DNA of 42,885 nucleotides from the NCBI GenBank assembly GCA_947168905.1, contig CAMVNR010000009.1:1-42885 (forward strand), written 5' to 3'. The notes beneath the pieces were generated by a model. It did not search any database, had not been told where the DNA came from, and was given only the letters and a program-made list of their open reading frames with translations. This stretch comes from an uncultured Lachnospiraceae bacterium (GTDB lineage Bacteria; Bacillota; Clostridia; Lachnospirales; Lachnospiraceae). The translations under genes and the position numbers were made by a program. Below, in pieces: positions 23,878-33,126 of this stretch; position 1 is the first letter of the stretch; each line of letters begins with the position of its first letter.

Positions 23878-25113
23878 ATGAATTTTTTTGAAGAACTGAA
23901 AGAATTTGACCCCGAAGTCGCCTCTGCCTGTGGTCTGGAGCTACAGCGGCAGCGCGGAAACATTGAACTCATTGCCAGTGAAAATATCGTCAGCCCCGCT
24001 GTACTCCTTGCCGCCGGCGGCGTTCTGACCAATAAATATGCGGAAGGTCTTCCGGGCAAACGCTATTACGGCGGCTGCCAGTATGTCGATATCGTTGAAA
24101 ACATTGCGCGTGACCGCGCGAAACAGCTTTTCCAGGCGGAGCATGCCAATGTTCAGCCGCACAGCGGTGCCAACGCCAACCTGGCCGTCTTCTTTGCGCT
24201 TCTCGAGCCCGGCGATACGGTCATGGGCATGAACTTAAGTGAAGGCGGACATCTTTCCCACGGTTCGCCGGTCAACATTTCAGGAAAGTATTTCAATATC
24301 GTTCCGTATGGTGTCAATAAAGATACCGAGCGCATCGATTACGATGAAATGGAGCGCATCGCGCTCGAATGCCGGCCGAAGCTGATCGTTGTCGGCGCCA
24401 GCGCCTATCCCAGAATCATTGATTTCCAGCGCTGCCGCGAGATTGCAGACAAGGCCGGCGCATACCTCATGGTCGATATGGCGCATATCGCGGGCCTTGT
24501 CGCTGCGGGCGATCATCCCTCGCCGGTTCCCTATGCGGACGTCGTGACAACCACAACGCACAAGACACTGCGCGGCCCGAGAGGCGGACTGATTCTCTGC
24601 AAAAAAGCGCTTGCCAAGGCCATTGACAAAGCCGTCTTTCCCGGTACGCAGGGCGGCCCGCTGATGCATATCATTGCCGCGAAGGCAGTTGCGCTCGGCG
24701 AGGCTCTTCAGCCCGGGTTCAAGGAGTACTCCCACCAGATCGTGAAAAATGCCTCGGTTCTTGCCGATACGCTTCTTTCCCGCGGTCTGGAGCTTGTATC
24801 AGGCGGCACCGACAACCACCTGATGCTTTTAAAGCTTGTAAACAGCGGCATTTCCGGTAAGGAGCTGGAGAAGCGGCTGGATGAGGTGCATATTACCGCC
24901 AACAAGAATACCATCCCGAATGATCCGGCGAGTCCCTTTGTGACCTCCGGCCTGCGGATCGGAACCCCTGCCGTCACAACCCGCGGCTTTAAGGAGCCCG
25001 AAATGGTGATGATCGGCAACTGGATCGCGGACATTATCGCGGACTTTGAAGGCAGCAAGGAACGTGTCACCGCCGAAGTTGCCGCACTCTGCGAAAAATA
25101 CCCGATTTACTGA
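23878..25113 (+). CDS. glyA: serine hydroxymethyltransferase
   Basis: A 411-residue cytoplasmic PLP enzyme that interconverts serine and glycine with tetrahydrofolate, feeding one-carbon units. Family motifs are complete: [32 protein letters not shown], the [10 protein letters not shown] aspartate and the PLP lysine K229 in [14 protein letters not shown]. The ATG at 23878 follows AGAGGAGG. It shares the one-carbon/glycine theme with the glycine cleavage operon at 40.5 kb but is separately controlled. The following AAA+ gene starts 44 bases downstream past a small AGACAG/CTGTCT stem (25123-25142), so read-through is likely. Confidence 0.97.
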   Translation: MNFFEELKEFDPEVASACGLELQRQRGNIELIASENIVSPAVLLAAGGVLTNKYAEGLPGKRYYGGCQYVDIVENIARDRAKQLFQAEHANVQPHSGANANLAVFFALLEPGDTVMGMNLSEGGHLSHGSPVNISGKYFNIVPYGVNKDTERIDYDEMERIALECRPKLIVVGASAYPRIIDFQRCREIADKAGAYLMVDMAHIAGLVAAGDHPSPVPYADVVTTTTHKTLRGPRGGLILCKKALAKAIDKAVFPGTQGGPLMHIIAAKAVALGEALQPGFKEYSHQIVKNASVLADTLLSRGLELVSGGTDNHLMLLKLVNSGISGKELEKRLDEVHITANKNTIPNDPASPFVTSGLRIGTPAVTTRGFKEPEMVMIGNWIADIIADFEGSKERVTAEVAALCEKYPIY

Positions 25114-25157
25114 TTTTCTTACAGACAGTCATGATTCTGTCTTTGTAAAGGAGTACC

Positions 25158-27461
25158 ATGAGTACATTTGATGATCTGATGGGAAGTTCCTCCTTCAAAA
25201 AGCCCAGTTTCTACTCTGCGGAGGACATTGACAAAGCCAAAAAAAGAATGAATAAATTCGGCGGCACGCTTCTCGAGAATCTCCGAATCGTGACCGGCCG
25301 GGATGCGAGCTACAGCATGGATCTCCAGCAGGAAATCTCCAGCCTGAACGAGAACCTGATGAAGGATTTCGGCGCGCTTTCGCAGATGAATCTCGAGAAT
25401 GCCAAGGCCGTCGCGAACCTCTCCGGAAGCACACAAAACCCGGAAGCCGCGGCTTACGCGAATGTTTTTTCGGACTTCGGCCTGATGCACGGTTCCGCCG
25501 CGGCGGTTTCGGAGGAAGCGCCGCGCGAAGAACGCGCGGCAGTAGAGCTGGATTCCTTCAATGACATTGCTCCGCGCGTCGAAGAGAAGATTTTCGGCCA
25601 GGAGGAATTCCTGAAACAGCTCGTCATCGCTTTTAAAAGGCCCTTCGTCATGCCCGAAAAGGAAGGTTTCCCGCGGAACAGCCTCTATGTAACCGGCCCC
25701 GAGGACAGCGGAAAGCATACGGCGCTCCGGATCACGGTCGAAGAGCTGTACCGGAAAGACATTCTTCGAAACCCGGAGATCACGGTAATCGATCTTTCGC
25801 TCTACCCGAACTCCGGCAATGACAAGGTCTTCCTTCAGGATCTTTATATGGCGCTTCAGAAGCGCTCCGAAGTCATCCTTTTTGAAAATTTCGACGCCTG
25901 CCATATTTCTTATCTGACTTACCTCATCGAGCTGGTCACCGAAGGCCGCTGCATGCTCTCGGAGCGTTATATTCTTCAGAAGGGTCAGCTGGTCAACGTC
26001 AATACTTCCTTTGCGTCAGAGGCGGTCAGCTCCTTCTCCGCACAGGGCAAGTACCTGGTCTTTATCAGCACGAAGAGCGTCGATAAGCTCGCCGGCGCCC
26101 TCGGCGCGCCCTTTGTGAACGCGCTCGGAGACGTCTGCAGTACAGAGGCGCTCGACGAAGAAAGCCTCCGGAAGGTTTCCCGTGTCCGCCTGAAGGATCT
26201 GAAGGAAAAAGCCGAATCCCGCTTCTCCTTTAAGCTCACCGGAGCTGTTTCCGCCTTTGTCGAAAACAGCCTGCAGTACGCAGGGAAAGGCGCAGGGCTT
26301 ACCGGAATCCTTCGCTTCTACGACAGTCTCGAGCGCAGTCTCGCAAACCTTCGTCTGGAGGGCAGCTATGAAAAGGACGCGGAGCTCGAGCTTGCTGTCG
26401 AAAACGGCCGGGTCCTTGCCAGAATCGGTCAGGACTCCATCGACCTTCTGGCTTCTCTTCCGGGCGGTTACCAGGGTGAACTCGAAAAGGTCAAGGCGGA
26501 AATGTCCGAAATCGTCGGCCTCAAGAAGATCAAGGAATACATTTTCAGCCTCGAAGAATACTACGCCGTGCAGAAAAAGCGGCGCGAGGAAGGCCTGAAG
26601 GTTTCGGAAGTCTCCAAGCATATGATCTTCACCGGCTCGCCGGGTACCGGCAAGACGACGATCGCGCGGATCATCAGCCGCTATTTAAAAGCCATCGGCG
26701 TTCTGACCGGCGGACAGCTTGTCGAAGTCAGCCGCGCGGATCTTGTCGGCCGCTATGTCGGCCATACGGCTCCGCTTACAAACCAGGTGCTTCAGTCCGC
26801 GATCGGCGGTGTGCTTTTCATCGATGAAGCCTACTCTCTCTACCGCGGAAAAGACGATTCCTTCGGTCTTGAAGCCATTGATACCCTGGTCAAGGGCATT
26901 GAAGACAACCGGGACAACCTGATCGTCATCCTTGCGGGCTACAGCAAGGAAATGAAAGAGTTCCTGACCGCGAATTCTGGCCTTGAAAGCCGTTTTCCGA
27001 ACGTCATTGAATTCCCGGACTACACCGGGCAGGAGCTCCTGGATATCGCCAAAATAACGGCAAAATCCAAGGGATATGTCATCGATGAGGGAGCTGAAAT
27101 CTCTCTTCTGACCTACTTCAACTTTGTCCAGGCCACCCGTTCGGCAACCGCCGGAAACGGACGGCTTGTCCGCAATAAAATTGAGGAGGCGATTCTCAAC
27201 CAGTCCCGCCGTTTGGTGGCGGAACCCGATGCCGATCTGTCTCTTTTGACTTCGAGGGACTTTGATCTCTCGGATGTCGACCCGCTCGTGAATCCGGCAG
27301 CTGGCATTTCGGCGGATACGCCCCCCGTGAATCCGGCAGCTGGCATTTCGGCGGATATGCCCTCCGTGAATCCGGCGTCTGACATTTTGGCGGATACGCC
27401 CCCGTTGAATCCGCTTCCCTCGGATGAACAGCCTGTAAGTGACGCGCCCTCCGCAGAATAA
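25158..27461 (+). CDS. two-domain AAA+ ATPase, C-terminal domain CbbX/SpoVK-like
   Basis: A 767-residue cytoplasmic protein with two ATPase modules. Domain 1 (about 135-400) keeps a Walker A (GPEDSGKHT, 180-188) but its Walker B is altered (EVILFENFD, no Asp-Glu pair), suggesting a regulatory or inactive site. Domain 2 (about 445-690) is a canonical CbbX/SpoVK AAA+ unit: GSPGTGKTT (494-502), VLFIDEAYS (Walker B, 554-561), a pore-like VGRYVGHTA and the arginine-finger region LESRFPN. The C-terminus (711-749) has three 13-residue repeats. Relatives remodel protein complexes; the client here is unknown. It lies between glyA and a terminator and may be co-transcribed with glyA. SD is AAAGGAG. Confidence 0.88.
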   Translation: MSTFDDLMGSSSFKKPSFYSAEDIDKAKKRMNKFGGTLLENLRIVTGRDASYSMDLQQEISSLNENLMKDFGALSQMNLENAKAVANLSGSTQNPEAAAYANVFSDFGLMHGSAAAVSEEAPREERAAVELDSFNDIAPRVEEKIFGQEEFLKQLVIAFKRPFVMPEKEGFPRNSLYVTGPEDSGKHTALRITVEELYRKDILRNPEITVIDLSLYPNSGNDKVFLQDLYMALQKRSEVILFENFDACHISYLTYLIELVTEGRCMLSERYILQKGQLVNVNTSFASEAVSSFSAQGKYLVFISTKSVDKLAGALGAPFVNALGDVCSTEALDEESLRKVSRVRLKDLKEKAESRFSFKLTGAVSAFVENSLQYAGKGAGLTGILRFYDSLERSLANLRLEGSYEKDAELELAVENGRVLARIGQDSIDLLASLPGGYQGELEKVKAEMSEIVGLKKIKEYIFSLEEYYAVQKKRREEGLKVSEVSKHMIFTGSPGTGKTTIARIISRYLKAIGVLTGGQLVEVSRADLVGRYVGHTAPLTNQVLQSAIGGVLFIDEAYSLYRGKDDSFGLEAIDTLVKGIEDNRDNLIVILAGYSKEMKEFLTANSGLESRFPNVIEFPDYTGQELLDIAKITAKSKGYVIDEGAEISLLTYFNFVQATRSATAGNGRLVRNKIEEAILNQSRRLVAEPDADLSLLTSRDFDLSDVDPLVNPAAGISADTPPVNPAAGISADMPSVNPASDILADTPPLNPLPSDEQPVSDAPSAE
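27288..27413 (+). repeat. 39-bp in-frame tandem repeat at the 3' end of the AAA+ gene
   Basis: Three copies (27288-27326, 27327-27365, 27366-27404) and a partial fourth encode VNPAAGISADTPP-like units rich in Pro and Ala. Copies 1 and 2 are almost identical in DNA, copy 3 has diverged, which suggests recent expansion of a flexible tail. Confidence 0.92.
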
Positions 27462-27476
27462 TGATTCCCGAAAAAA

Positions 27477-27517
27477 GCCGTCAGCGTTTCATTTCCGTTG
27501 AAACGCTGATGCTTTTT
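27477..27517 (+). terminator. rho-independent terminator after the AAA+ gene
   Basis: TCAGCGTTTCA (27481-27491) pairs with TGAAACGCTGA (27499-27509), followed by TGCTTTTT. Between it and the GH42 start (27518-27643) there is a second small stem, CCGTAC/GTACGG (27541-27559), and no clear promoter. Confidence 0.85.
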
Positions 27518-27643
27518 ATAACCCGTGCGTGCAAAAACCGCCGTACGAAAAAGGTACGGAGATTTGCCAAATGTATACCCTCCCGGAATGCGGCTCTATC
27601 GCTGCTTCCGGTAAGCAGTAAACCTTTAGGAGGATCAATCATC

Positions 27644-29701
27644 GTGAAATGGAACGTTCTGAATGAACAGATGCTGCATGGCGGCGACTATAATCCGGAC
27701 CAGTGGCTGGACCGCCCGGACATCCTGGAAAAAGATATCGAGCTGATGAAAGCTTCCCATGTTAATGCGGCTTCTGTCGGCATCTTTGCCTGGGCCGCAC
27801 TTGAACCCGAGGAAGGGCGCTACGAATTTGACTGGCTTGAAAAGATCATCAATAACCTGTACGACAACGGTATCTACACTGTGCTTGCCACCCCTTCCGG
27901 CGCCCGCCCCGTCTGGATGGCCTTGAATCACCCGGAAGTCCTTCGGGTGGGTCCGGATCTCGTGCGGAATCATATGGGGGCCCGTCACAATCACTGCTAT
28001 ACCTCTCCCTACTACAGGGAAAAGGTCTGGAATATCGACAAAAAGCTGTCCGAACGCTTCGGCAGGCATCCCGGCGTTATTCTCTGGCATCTTTCCAACG
28101 AATACGGCGGAGAATGCTACTGCCCCTTATGCCAGCAGGAATTCCGGAACTGGCTGAAAAAGAAATACGGTACGATCGAAGCCCTCAACAAACAATGGTG
28201 GACTTCCTTCTGGAGCCATACCTACAGTTCCTTTGACCAGATTGAGCCGCCGATTCCGAAAGGCGAGCTTTCCGTTCACGGACTGGTACTGGACTGGCGC
28301 CGTTTTGTTACCGACCGCACCGTGGACTTCTGCGCCTGGGAAAAGGCTGCCGTCCGCGCCGGCGGTTCGGATGTCCCGGTCACGACAAACCTCATGGGCT
28401 TCTATGACGGGCTGAACTACTTTAAATTCCGGGATGTCCTCGACATCGTCTCCTGGGACAATTACCCCTTCTGGCACCGGAATCCCGCCGACGAAAGCGA
28501 TACTGCCATTCAGGCTGCGGCTTCGCATGACCTGATGCGAAGCATCAAACAGGAGCCCTTCCTTCTGATGGAAAGCGTCCCCGGCGCTGTAAACTGGCAG
28601 CCGGTCTGCCGTCTCAAAAAGCCCGGAATGCATGAGCTTTCCTCTCTCCAGGCCGTTGCGCACGGATCGAACTCCGTTCAATACTTCCAGTGGAGAAAAA
28701 GCCGCGGCTCCTCCGAAAAGTTCCACGGCGCTGTCGTCGGTCACGACGGTACGGGAAACACCCGGATGTTCCGTGAAATCACTGCCCTCGGCAAACGGCT
28801 GGAAAACCTGAAGGCACTCACAGCCTCAACCGTAAAACCCGAGGCTGCGATCATTTTCGACTGGGAGAACCGCTGGGCGCTCGACCAGATGCAAGGCCTG
28901 TTGAATAACAGCTTCGAAAACATGGGCCGCCCGAATGACCCGAAGCATTATTTTCCGACCATCCTCGACAACTACTCCGCCTTCTGGCGCATGGGTATTC
29001 CGGTCGATCTTGTCGACATGAGCTGCGATTTCTCCTCCTATAAGCTCGTCATTGCGCCGATGCTTTACATGCAGCGGGAGAACATCGTGCAAAAGCTCCG
29101 GAGCTTTGTCGAAAACGGCGGAACACTTGTCGGAACCTACTGGTCCGGACTCGTCAACGAAAATGATCTCTGCCACCAGAGCTTCAATCCCTTCGGCATG
29201 CAGGATCTCTTCGGTCTGTACAGTGAGGAAATCGACGCACTCTGGCCGGACCAGAAGAACTGGCTGGTCATGAAGGATGACGGCAGGCGCTATGAACTTA
29301 CCGATTTGTGCGACATCGTGAAGATCTCGACCGCCGAAGTCCTTGCCTGCTATGCTGACGACTTTTACGCCGGCGCACCTGCGCTCACCAAAAACAGCTT
29401 CGGAAAGGGCACGGCATATTACCTTGCAGCACGGGCAGGACGTGATTTCTTCTTCGATTTCTACAATGCCCTCACAAAGGACCTCGACGTCACGCGGTCG
29501 CTCGGCTCCTCCGAGCTCCCGGCGAACGTCACGGCTTCATTAAGAATCGGGCCGGACGCTCAGTTCGTCATCGTACAGAACTACAATGCTGCCCCGGTTT
29601 CGTTTACAGCCGCTGCGGCCCTGACCGATTTTGAAACCGGAGAAGCAGTCTCGGTAATCAATCTCCAACCATACGGCGTCCGCATTTTTTATAAGAACTG
29701 A
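27644..29701 (+). CDS. GH42 beta-galactosidase
   Basis: A 685-residue cytoplasmic enzyme hydrolysing beta-galactosides. The start GGDYNPDQW is diagnostic for GH42. Acid/base E153 lies in WHLSNEYGG and nucleophile E310 in LLMESVPGAVNW. C118, C158, C160 and C163 reproduce the structural zinc site of A4-type GH42 enzymes. A Rossmann-like trimerisation domain and a small C-terminal beta domain follow. GTG 27644 is the chosen start because TTTAGGAGG precedes it by 10 bases; the frame is open back to 27461 across the terminator, which is not coding. Lack of a signal peptide fits action on galacto-oligosaccharides taken up by importers. Confidence 0.95.
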   Translation: MKWNVLNEQMLHGGDYNPDQWLDRPDILEKDIELMKASHVNAASVGIFAWAALEPEEGRYEFDWLEKIINNLYDNGIYTVLATPSGARPVWMALNHPEVLRVGPDLVRNHMGARHNHCYTSPYYREKVWNIDKKLSERFGRHPGVILWHLSNEYGGECYCPLCQQEFRNWLKKKYGTIEALNKQWWTSFWSHTYSSFDQIEPPIPKGELSVHGLVLDWRRFVTDRTVDFCAWEKAAVRAGGSDVPVTTNLMGFYDGLNYFKFRDVLDIVSWDNYPFWHRNPADESDTAIQAAASHDLMRSIKQEPFLLMESVPGAVNWQPVCRLKKPGMHELSSLQAVAHGSNSVQYFQWRKSRGSSEKFHGAVVGHDGTGNTRMFREITALGKRLENLKALTASTVKPEAAIIFDWENRWALDQMQGLLNNSFENMGRPNDPKHYFPTILDNYSAFWRMGIPVDLVDMSCDFSSYKLVIAPMLYMQRENIVQKLRSFVENGGTLVGTYWSGLVNENDLCHQSFNPFGMQDLFGLYSEEIDALWPDQKNWLVMKDDGRRYELTDLCDIVKISTAEVLACYADDFYAGAPALTKNSFGKGTAYYLAARAGRDFFFDFYNALTKDLDVTRSLGSSELPANVTASLRIGPDAQFVIVQNYNAAPVSFTAAAALTDFETGEAVSVINLQPYGVRIFYKN

Positions 29702-29722
29702 TTACTTGTCTTTTGGTGATTT

Positions 29723-31231
29723 ATGAAACGCTTTCTTCCGGAAAAAATCATTCTCTGGGTCTATGTCGTTGTTATGGGCACGGTCTTCCCCCTGTTCATG
29801 ACGAATTATTACTACAATATTCAGAAGAGCAAGAGTCTGTTCTTTGTTTTTCTGACCTTTGCCGTGCTTCTCATTACTGTGGTAATTACCGCCATACGCT
29901 TCGGGCTCGATCAGTTCTCAGAGAATCTGAAAAAGCCGCTGCCGGTCTTTCTCGCATGCTTTTTCGGCGTCATCTCTCTTTCGACCTTTTTTTCTCCGTT
30001 TCACGATGTCGCATTTGCGGGGAACGGCGGGCGTTTCATCGGTTTTATTTTCCTGACGGCGGTACTGATTGCTGCGGCCCTTCCTGTCCTCGTGCCGGTC
30101 CGCGGACGTTTTATTCACCTGTTTTATCTGTCTGCCGGTCTGGCGGCCGCTGCAATCGGTATCTTTAACTTCCTCGGCGCTGATCTGTTCGGTCTGGTCA
30201 GTGCCGTTCCCGAAAGGCTGCGCGGACAGTACCTTTCCACGATCGGTTACTCCGGGTTCTTTGCCGAATACCTCAGTCTGACAGCACTCCTCGGGATCAG
30301 CGCATTTACCCTTACAAAGGAGCGATTCATTCTTCCGGTCCTTTTCGTCATTGATACCGCGCTTCTGATCGCCAACAGCAGCGGCGCACTCATTGCGGTC
30401 TTTGTATCGCTTCTTGTCTTCCCTCTCCTTTTCAGGAAGGAAGAAGACTGGTTCCTGAGCTTTATCACTGCGCTTTTTCCGCTGCCCTTTGGCTGTGTCG
30501 CCGCACGGTTCCTGTTCACCTATGGACAGAGCCCCGTCACACCGGACGGTCTCACGGCGCTTCTGTTAAATAATTATTTTGCCCCGGGACTTTTCATCCT
30601 CCTGTTACTCCTCTTCGGCTTTCTTTACGTTCGTAAGAGAAGGCAGGGGACTGGTCCCCGGAAAAAGAATTCGGCTGTCGTTATATACGGATGGATACTC
30701 GCGGCGGCACTCTCTGCATTCCTGCTTTTTGCAGTACTCTCGAATACCGGCGTTCTCCCCGAAAACCGGCTGACCATTACCGACAGTTCTTTCGGATACC
30801 GCGGATATATCTGGACCCGCAGTCTCCGGCTTTTCGCCCACGCACCGTTTATGCGCAAGGTTTTCGGCTACGGTCCGGATACCCTGAAGTCCCTTTATGC
30901 ACAGTCACTGGGGCAGGAAATGACCGCTGTCACCGGCCAGATATATGACAGTGCGCACAGCTTCTTCCTGCAGTATCTTCTCACCACCGGACTTGCCGGG
31001 ATGATCAGTCTCACGGGAATCATTATCTCTCTGCTGATTCCGGCGGTAAAAAGCTGCGCAAAAAGCCGCCTCATTTTCCTTTCGGCCCTCACCGTCCTCC
31101 TTGTCCAGCTTTTCTATATGGCGGATCAGCCGATGGTAACACCTTTTCTTTACCTTTTCCTCGGGCTGTCGGCTTCCGATCCTCCGGAGGAGGCCGAAGA
31201 AATGAATCCCGAAGAAGTAAATCCCGCATAA
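29723..31231 (+). CDS. O-antigen ligase/Wzy-like polytopic membrane protein
   Basis: A 502-residue integral membrane protein with about 11-12 predicted helices. The Wzy_C-type signature is the stretch FGYRGYIWTRSLRLF...GYGPDTL followed by YDSAHSFFLQYLLTTG, where the loop Arg and His residues correspond to those used by O-antigen ligases and polymerases. In Gram-positive bacteria such proteins polymerise or attach extracellular polysaccharide or teichuronic-type chains; no other polysaccharide synthesis gene is nearby, so the acceptor is unclear. The C-terminus ends in an acidic tail. It starts 21 bases after GH42, with only a weak SD (GGTGAT). Confidence 0.85.
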   Translation: MKRFLPEKIILWVYVVVMGTVFPLFMTNYYYNIQKSKSLFFVFLTFAVLLITVVITAIRFGLDQFSENLKKPLPVFLACFFGVISLSTFFSPFHDVAFAGNGGRFIGFIFLTAVLIAAALPVLVPVRGRFIHLFYLSAGLAAAAIGIFNFLGADLFGLVSAVPERLRGQYLSTIGYSGFFAEYLSLTALLGISAFTLTKERFILPVLFVIDTALLIANSSGALIAVFVSLLVFPLLFRKEEDWFLSFITALFPLPFGCVAARFLFTYGQSPVTPDGLTALLLNNYFAPGLFILLLLLFGFLYVRKRRQGTGPRKKNSAVVIYGWILAAALSAFLLFAVLSNTGVLPENRLTITDSSFGYRGYIWTRSLRLFAHAPFMRKVFGYGPDTLKSLYAQSLGQEMTAVTGQIYDSAHSFFLQYLLTTGLAGMISLTGIIISLLIPAVKSCAKSRLIFLSALTVLLVQLFYMADQPMVTPFLYLFLGLSASDPPEEAEEMNPEEVNPA

Positions 31232-31372
31232 AATCCTGTTTCTTTTTTCGGACGATTGTACTATAGTAAAAACAGGAGGCTAATCCAGCTTCCTGACATA
31301 TCAATACGATCTGTAAAGCCGGCGCCGAACGCGCCGCATAAAATATCACATAAGTGAGAGGAGGTTGTCAGA

Positions 31373-32365
31373 ATGGCACACTATGAAACTGACGGCAGAA
31401 AGTATGTTCCGTATGAAAATCGATGCGGCAACGAATCCATCGTGTATTTCACGCGCGATCTGTCTCCGGAAGGAATCATGAAGGTTTATGAGAAGATCAA
31501 CGCCAACATTAATGGAAAGACCGCTGTGAAGCTTCATACAGGAGAACCCCACGGGCCGAATATCATTCCGCCTTCCTGGGTAAAGGAATTCCTGGCAAAG
31601 GAACTTCCGGATGCCACGATTGTGGAGACCAATACCTATTATGACGGAGACCGCTATACGACCGAACAGCATCGGAAAACGCTCGAAGTGAATGGCTGGA
31701 CCTTCTGTCCGGTGGACATCATGGACGAAGACGGCACGGAAATGCTTCCCGTGAAGGGCGGAAAATGGTTTTCTGAAATGTCTGTCGGCGACCATATGAA
31801 GAATTACGACTCTATGCTCGTACTGACTCATTTCAAAGGTCATGTCCAGGGCGGCTTTGGCGGTTCCAACAAGAACATCGGTATCGGCTGCGCGGACGGC
31901 CGGATCGGTAAAGGCATGATTCACGGTAAGGACGGTAATCAGTGGGGCTCCCTCGAAGAAGAACTGATGGAAAAAATCACTGAGTCTACCAAGGCAACCA
32001 TCGATTCCTTCGGAAAGAATATCGCCTATATCAACGTGATGCGGAACATGTCCGTTTCCTGTGACTGCGAAGGCGTCGCAGCAGAGCCCGTTGTAACGCC
32101 GAACGTAGGAATTCTGGCGTCTCTGGATATTCTCGCGCTCGATCAGGCATGCGTTGACATTATTTTCTCCATGAAGGAAGAAGAGCATCGGGCAATGGTG
32201 GAGCGGATGGTCTCCCGTCATGGCCTCAGACAGCTTTCCTATATGAAAGAGCTGGGTATGGGCAATGATAAGTATGTCCTGATTGATCTTGACAACGACG
32301 AAGCGCGCATCACCTCCAATGACGCAGTCATCGGACTGAAGCCCTTCCCCCAGATGAGGGCATAA
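31373..32365 (+). CDS. DUF362 domain-containing protein
   Basis: A 330-residue soluble protein of the DUF362 family. Landmarks are VKLHTGEPHGPNIIPP near 53, THFKGHVQGGFGGSNKNIGIGC near 150 and SCDCEGVAAEP near 226. Many relatives carry a ferredoxin domain, but this one has no 4Fe-4S CxxCxxC motif; the clustered Cys (SCDC and GIGCADG) might bind metal. The function is unknown. It has AGAGGAGG before ATG 31373. Its 140-base upstream region holds a TATAGT (31262-31267) with poor -35 and a GGCGC/GCGCC stem (31321-31335) in the probable leader. It ends before a terminator shared with hsp20. Confidence 0.88.
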   Translation: MAHYETDGRKYVPYENRCGNESIVYFTRDLSPEGIMKVYEKINANINGKTAVKLHTGEPHGPNIIPPSWVKEFLAKELPDATIVETNTYYDGDRYTTEQHRKTLEVNGWTFCPVDIMDEDGTEMLPVKGGKWFSEMSVGDHMKNYDSMLVLTHFKGHVQGGFGGSNKNIGIGCADGRIGKGMIHGKDGNQWGSLEEELMEKITESTKATIDSFGKNIAYINVMRNMSVSCDCEGVAAEPVVTPNVGILASLDILALDQACVDIIFSMKEEEHRAMVERMVSRHGLRQLSYMKELGMGNDKYVLIDLDNDEARITSNDAVIGLKPFPQMRA

Positions 32366-32415
32366 CGAAAGCGTATTGAATCGAGCAGACGGCTGTGTCT
32401 TCCTGATCTATTGCT

Positions 32416-32447
32416 AAAAAAACGGCCCCGGATTCAAATCCGGGGCC
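32416..32447 (-). terminator. terminator of hsp20, also serving the DUF362 gene
   Basis: GGCCCCGGAT (32424-32433) pairs with ATCCGGGGCC (32438-32447). On the minus strand it is followed by TTTTTTT (32422-32416), so it is strong for hsp20; the plus-strand tail ATTCCTTG is weaker. Confidence 0.88.
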
Positions 32448-32466
32448 ATTCCTTGTTATTCAAGTT

Positions 32467-32916
32467 TTATCCTTCAATCTGTATTGTCTTCTTTTCCGGA
32501 ATCTTCGGCGCTTCCTGCTTCGGAATCTGCAGGTTCAGAACACCGTGTTTGAAGGAAGCCTTGATATCCTCCTCCTTTACCTGGTCTCCGACGTAGAAGC
32601 TTCTCTGCATTGCACCGGCGTATCTTTCCTGACGGATCAGTTTGCCTTTCTTATCATTCTCATCCTGATCCAGACCCTTTGCGGCCTGTATGGTCAGATA
32701 GCCTTCATTTAATTCCAGCGTAATCTCGTCTTTCTTGAAGCCCGGAAGATCAATATCCACTTCGTAATGGTCCTCTGCTTCATGGACATCCATCTTCATC
32801 ATCCGGTCTGAATGTCTCCCGTAGAGCTTCCGCTCTGCACGGTTCATATCCCTGAACTCCGGGAAATCAAACCAGTCGTCAAATAAATCCTCTCCAAAAA
32901 TACTGGGCAGTAACAT
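32467..32916 (-). CDS. Hsp20/alpha-crystallin small heat shock protein
   Basis: A 149-residue ATP-independent chaperone that holds unfolding proteins in the cytoplasm. The alpha-crystallin domain (about 40-135) contains YEVDIDLPGFKKDEI, the ELNEGYLTIQA strand and the consensus GVLNLQIPK; a C-terminal IPEKK tail contains the I-x-I/V-like motif IQI. SD AGGAGG sits 8 bases before ATG 32916. The gene is driven from a consensus promoter overlapping a CIRCE element, so HrcA repression and heat induction are expected. The leader of about 130 nt contains mutually exclusive stems. Confidence 0.96.
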   Translation of the reverse strand: MLLPSIFGEDLFDDWFDFPEFRDMNRAERKLYGRHSDRMMKMDVHEAEDHYEVDIDLPGFKKDEITLELNEGYLTIQAAKGLDQDENDKKGKLIRQERYAGAMQRSFYVGDQVKEEDIKASFKHGVLNLQIPKQEAPKIPEKKTIQIEG

Positions 32917-32950
32917 AAGTCATATCCTCCTTTACTCAATATTTGCGGCT

Positions 32951-32974
32951 TCACTTTAAAAAGTGATCGTCACT
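32951..32974 (-). other. alternative hairpins in the hsp20 leader
   Basis: In the leader RNA (minus strand), AGTGA-CGA-TCACT (32974-32962), followed by T residues, competes with the perfect 16-base palindrome TCACTTTTTAAAGTGA (32966-32951). They share TCACT, so only one can form. The pair lies about 35 nt before the start codon. Confidence 0.5.
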
Positions 32975-33057
32975 GCTTTTGAGCAAGGGGACGGAGCGTT
33001 TGGATCATCGGAACTTTCCATCCCTTATGGTCTTCTCTGTTCCTTTGTTCTGACTAT

Positions 33058-33086
33058 GTTATAGCACGATTGTTAGCACTTGTCAA
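33058..33086 (-). promoter_or_regulatory. sigma-A promoter of hsp20
   Basis: On the minus strand, perfect -35 TTGACA (33086-33081), 17-base spacer and -10 TATAAC (33063-33058). The -35 lies inside the CIRCE spacer. Confidence 0.85.
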
Positions 33087-33099
33087 TGGTGAGTGCTAA
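33073..33099. promoter_or_regulatory. CIRCE element (HrcA operator)
   Basis: TTAGCACTT, nine bases, GAGTGCTAA. It differs from the CIRCE consensus TTAGCACTC-N9-GAGTGCTAA by one base. It covers the -35 box of hsp20, so bound HrcA would block RNA polymerase. Confidence 0.93.
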
Positions 33100-33126
33100 T
33101 TTTATTTGTGAACTTTCTGTGTCTCC

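Noticed and set aside
27461-27643. 61-codon N-terminal extension of the GH42 protein
   Set aside because: It runs through a rho-independent terminator; GTG 27644 has a strong SD and matches the GH42 start.
31373-32365. DUF362 protein considered as the missing LarA
   Set aside because: Its motifs are those of DUF362; the LarA nickel-pincer lysine/histidine pattern is not seen.
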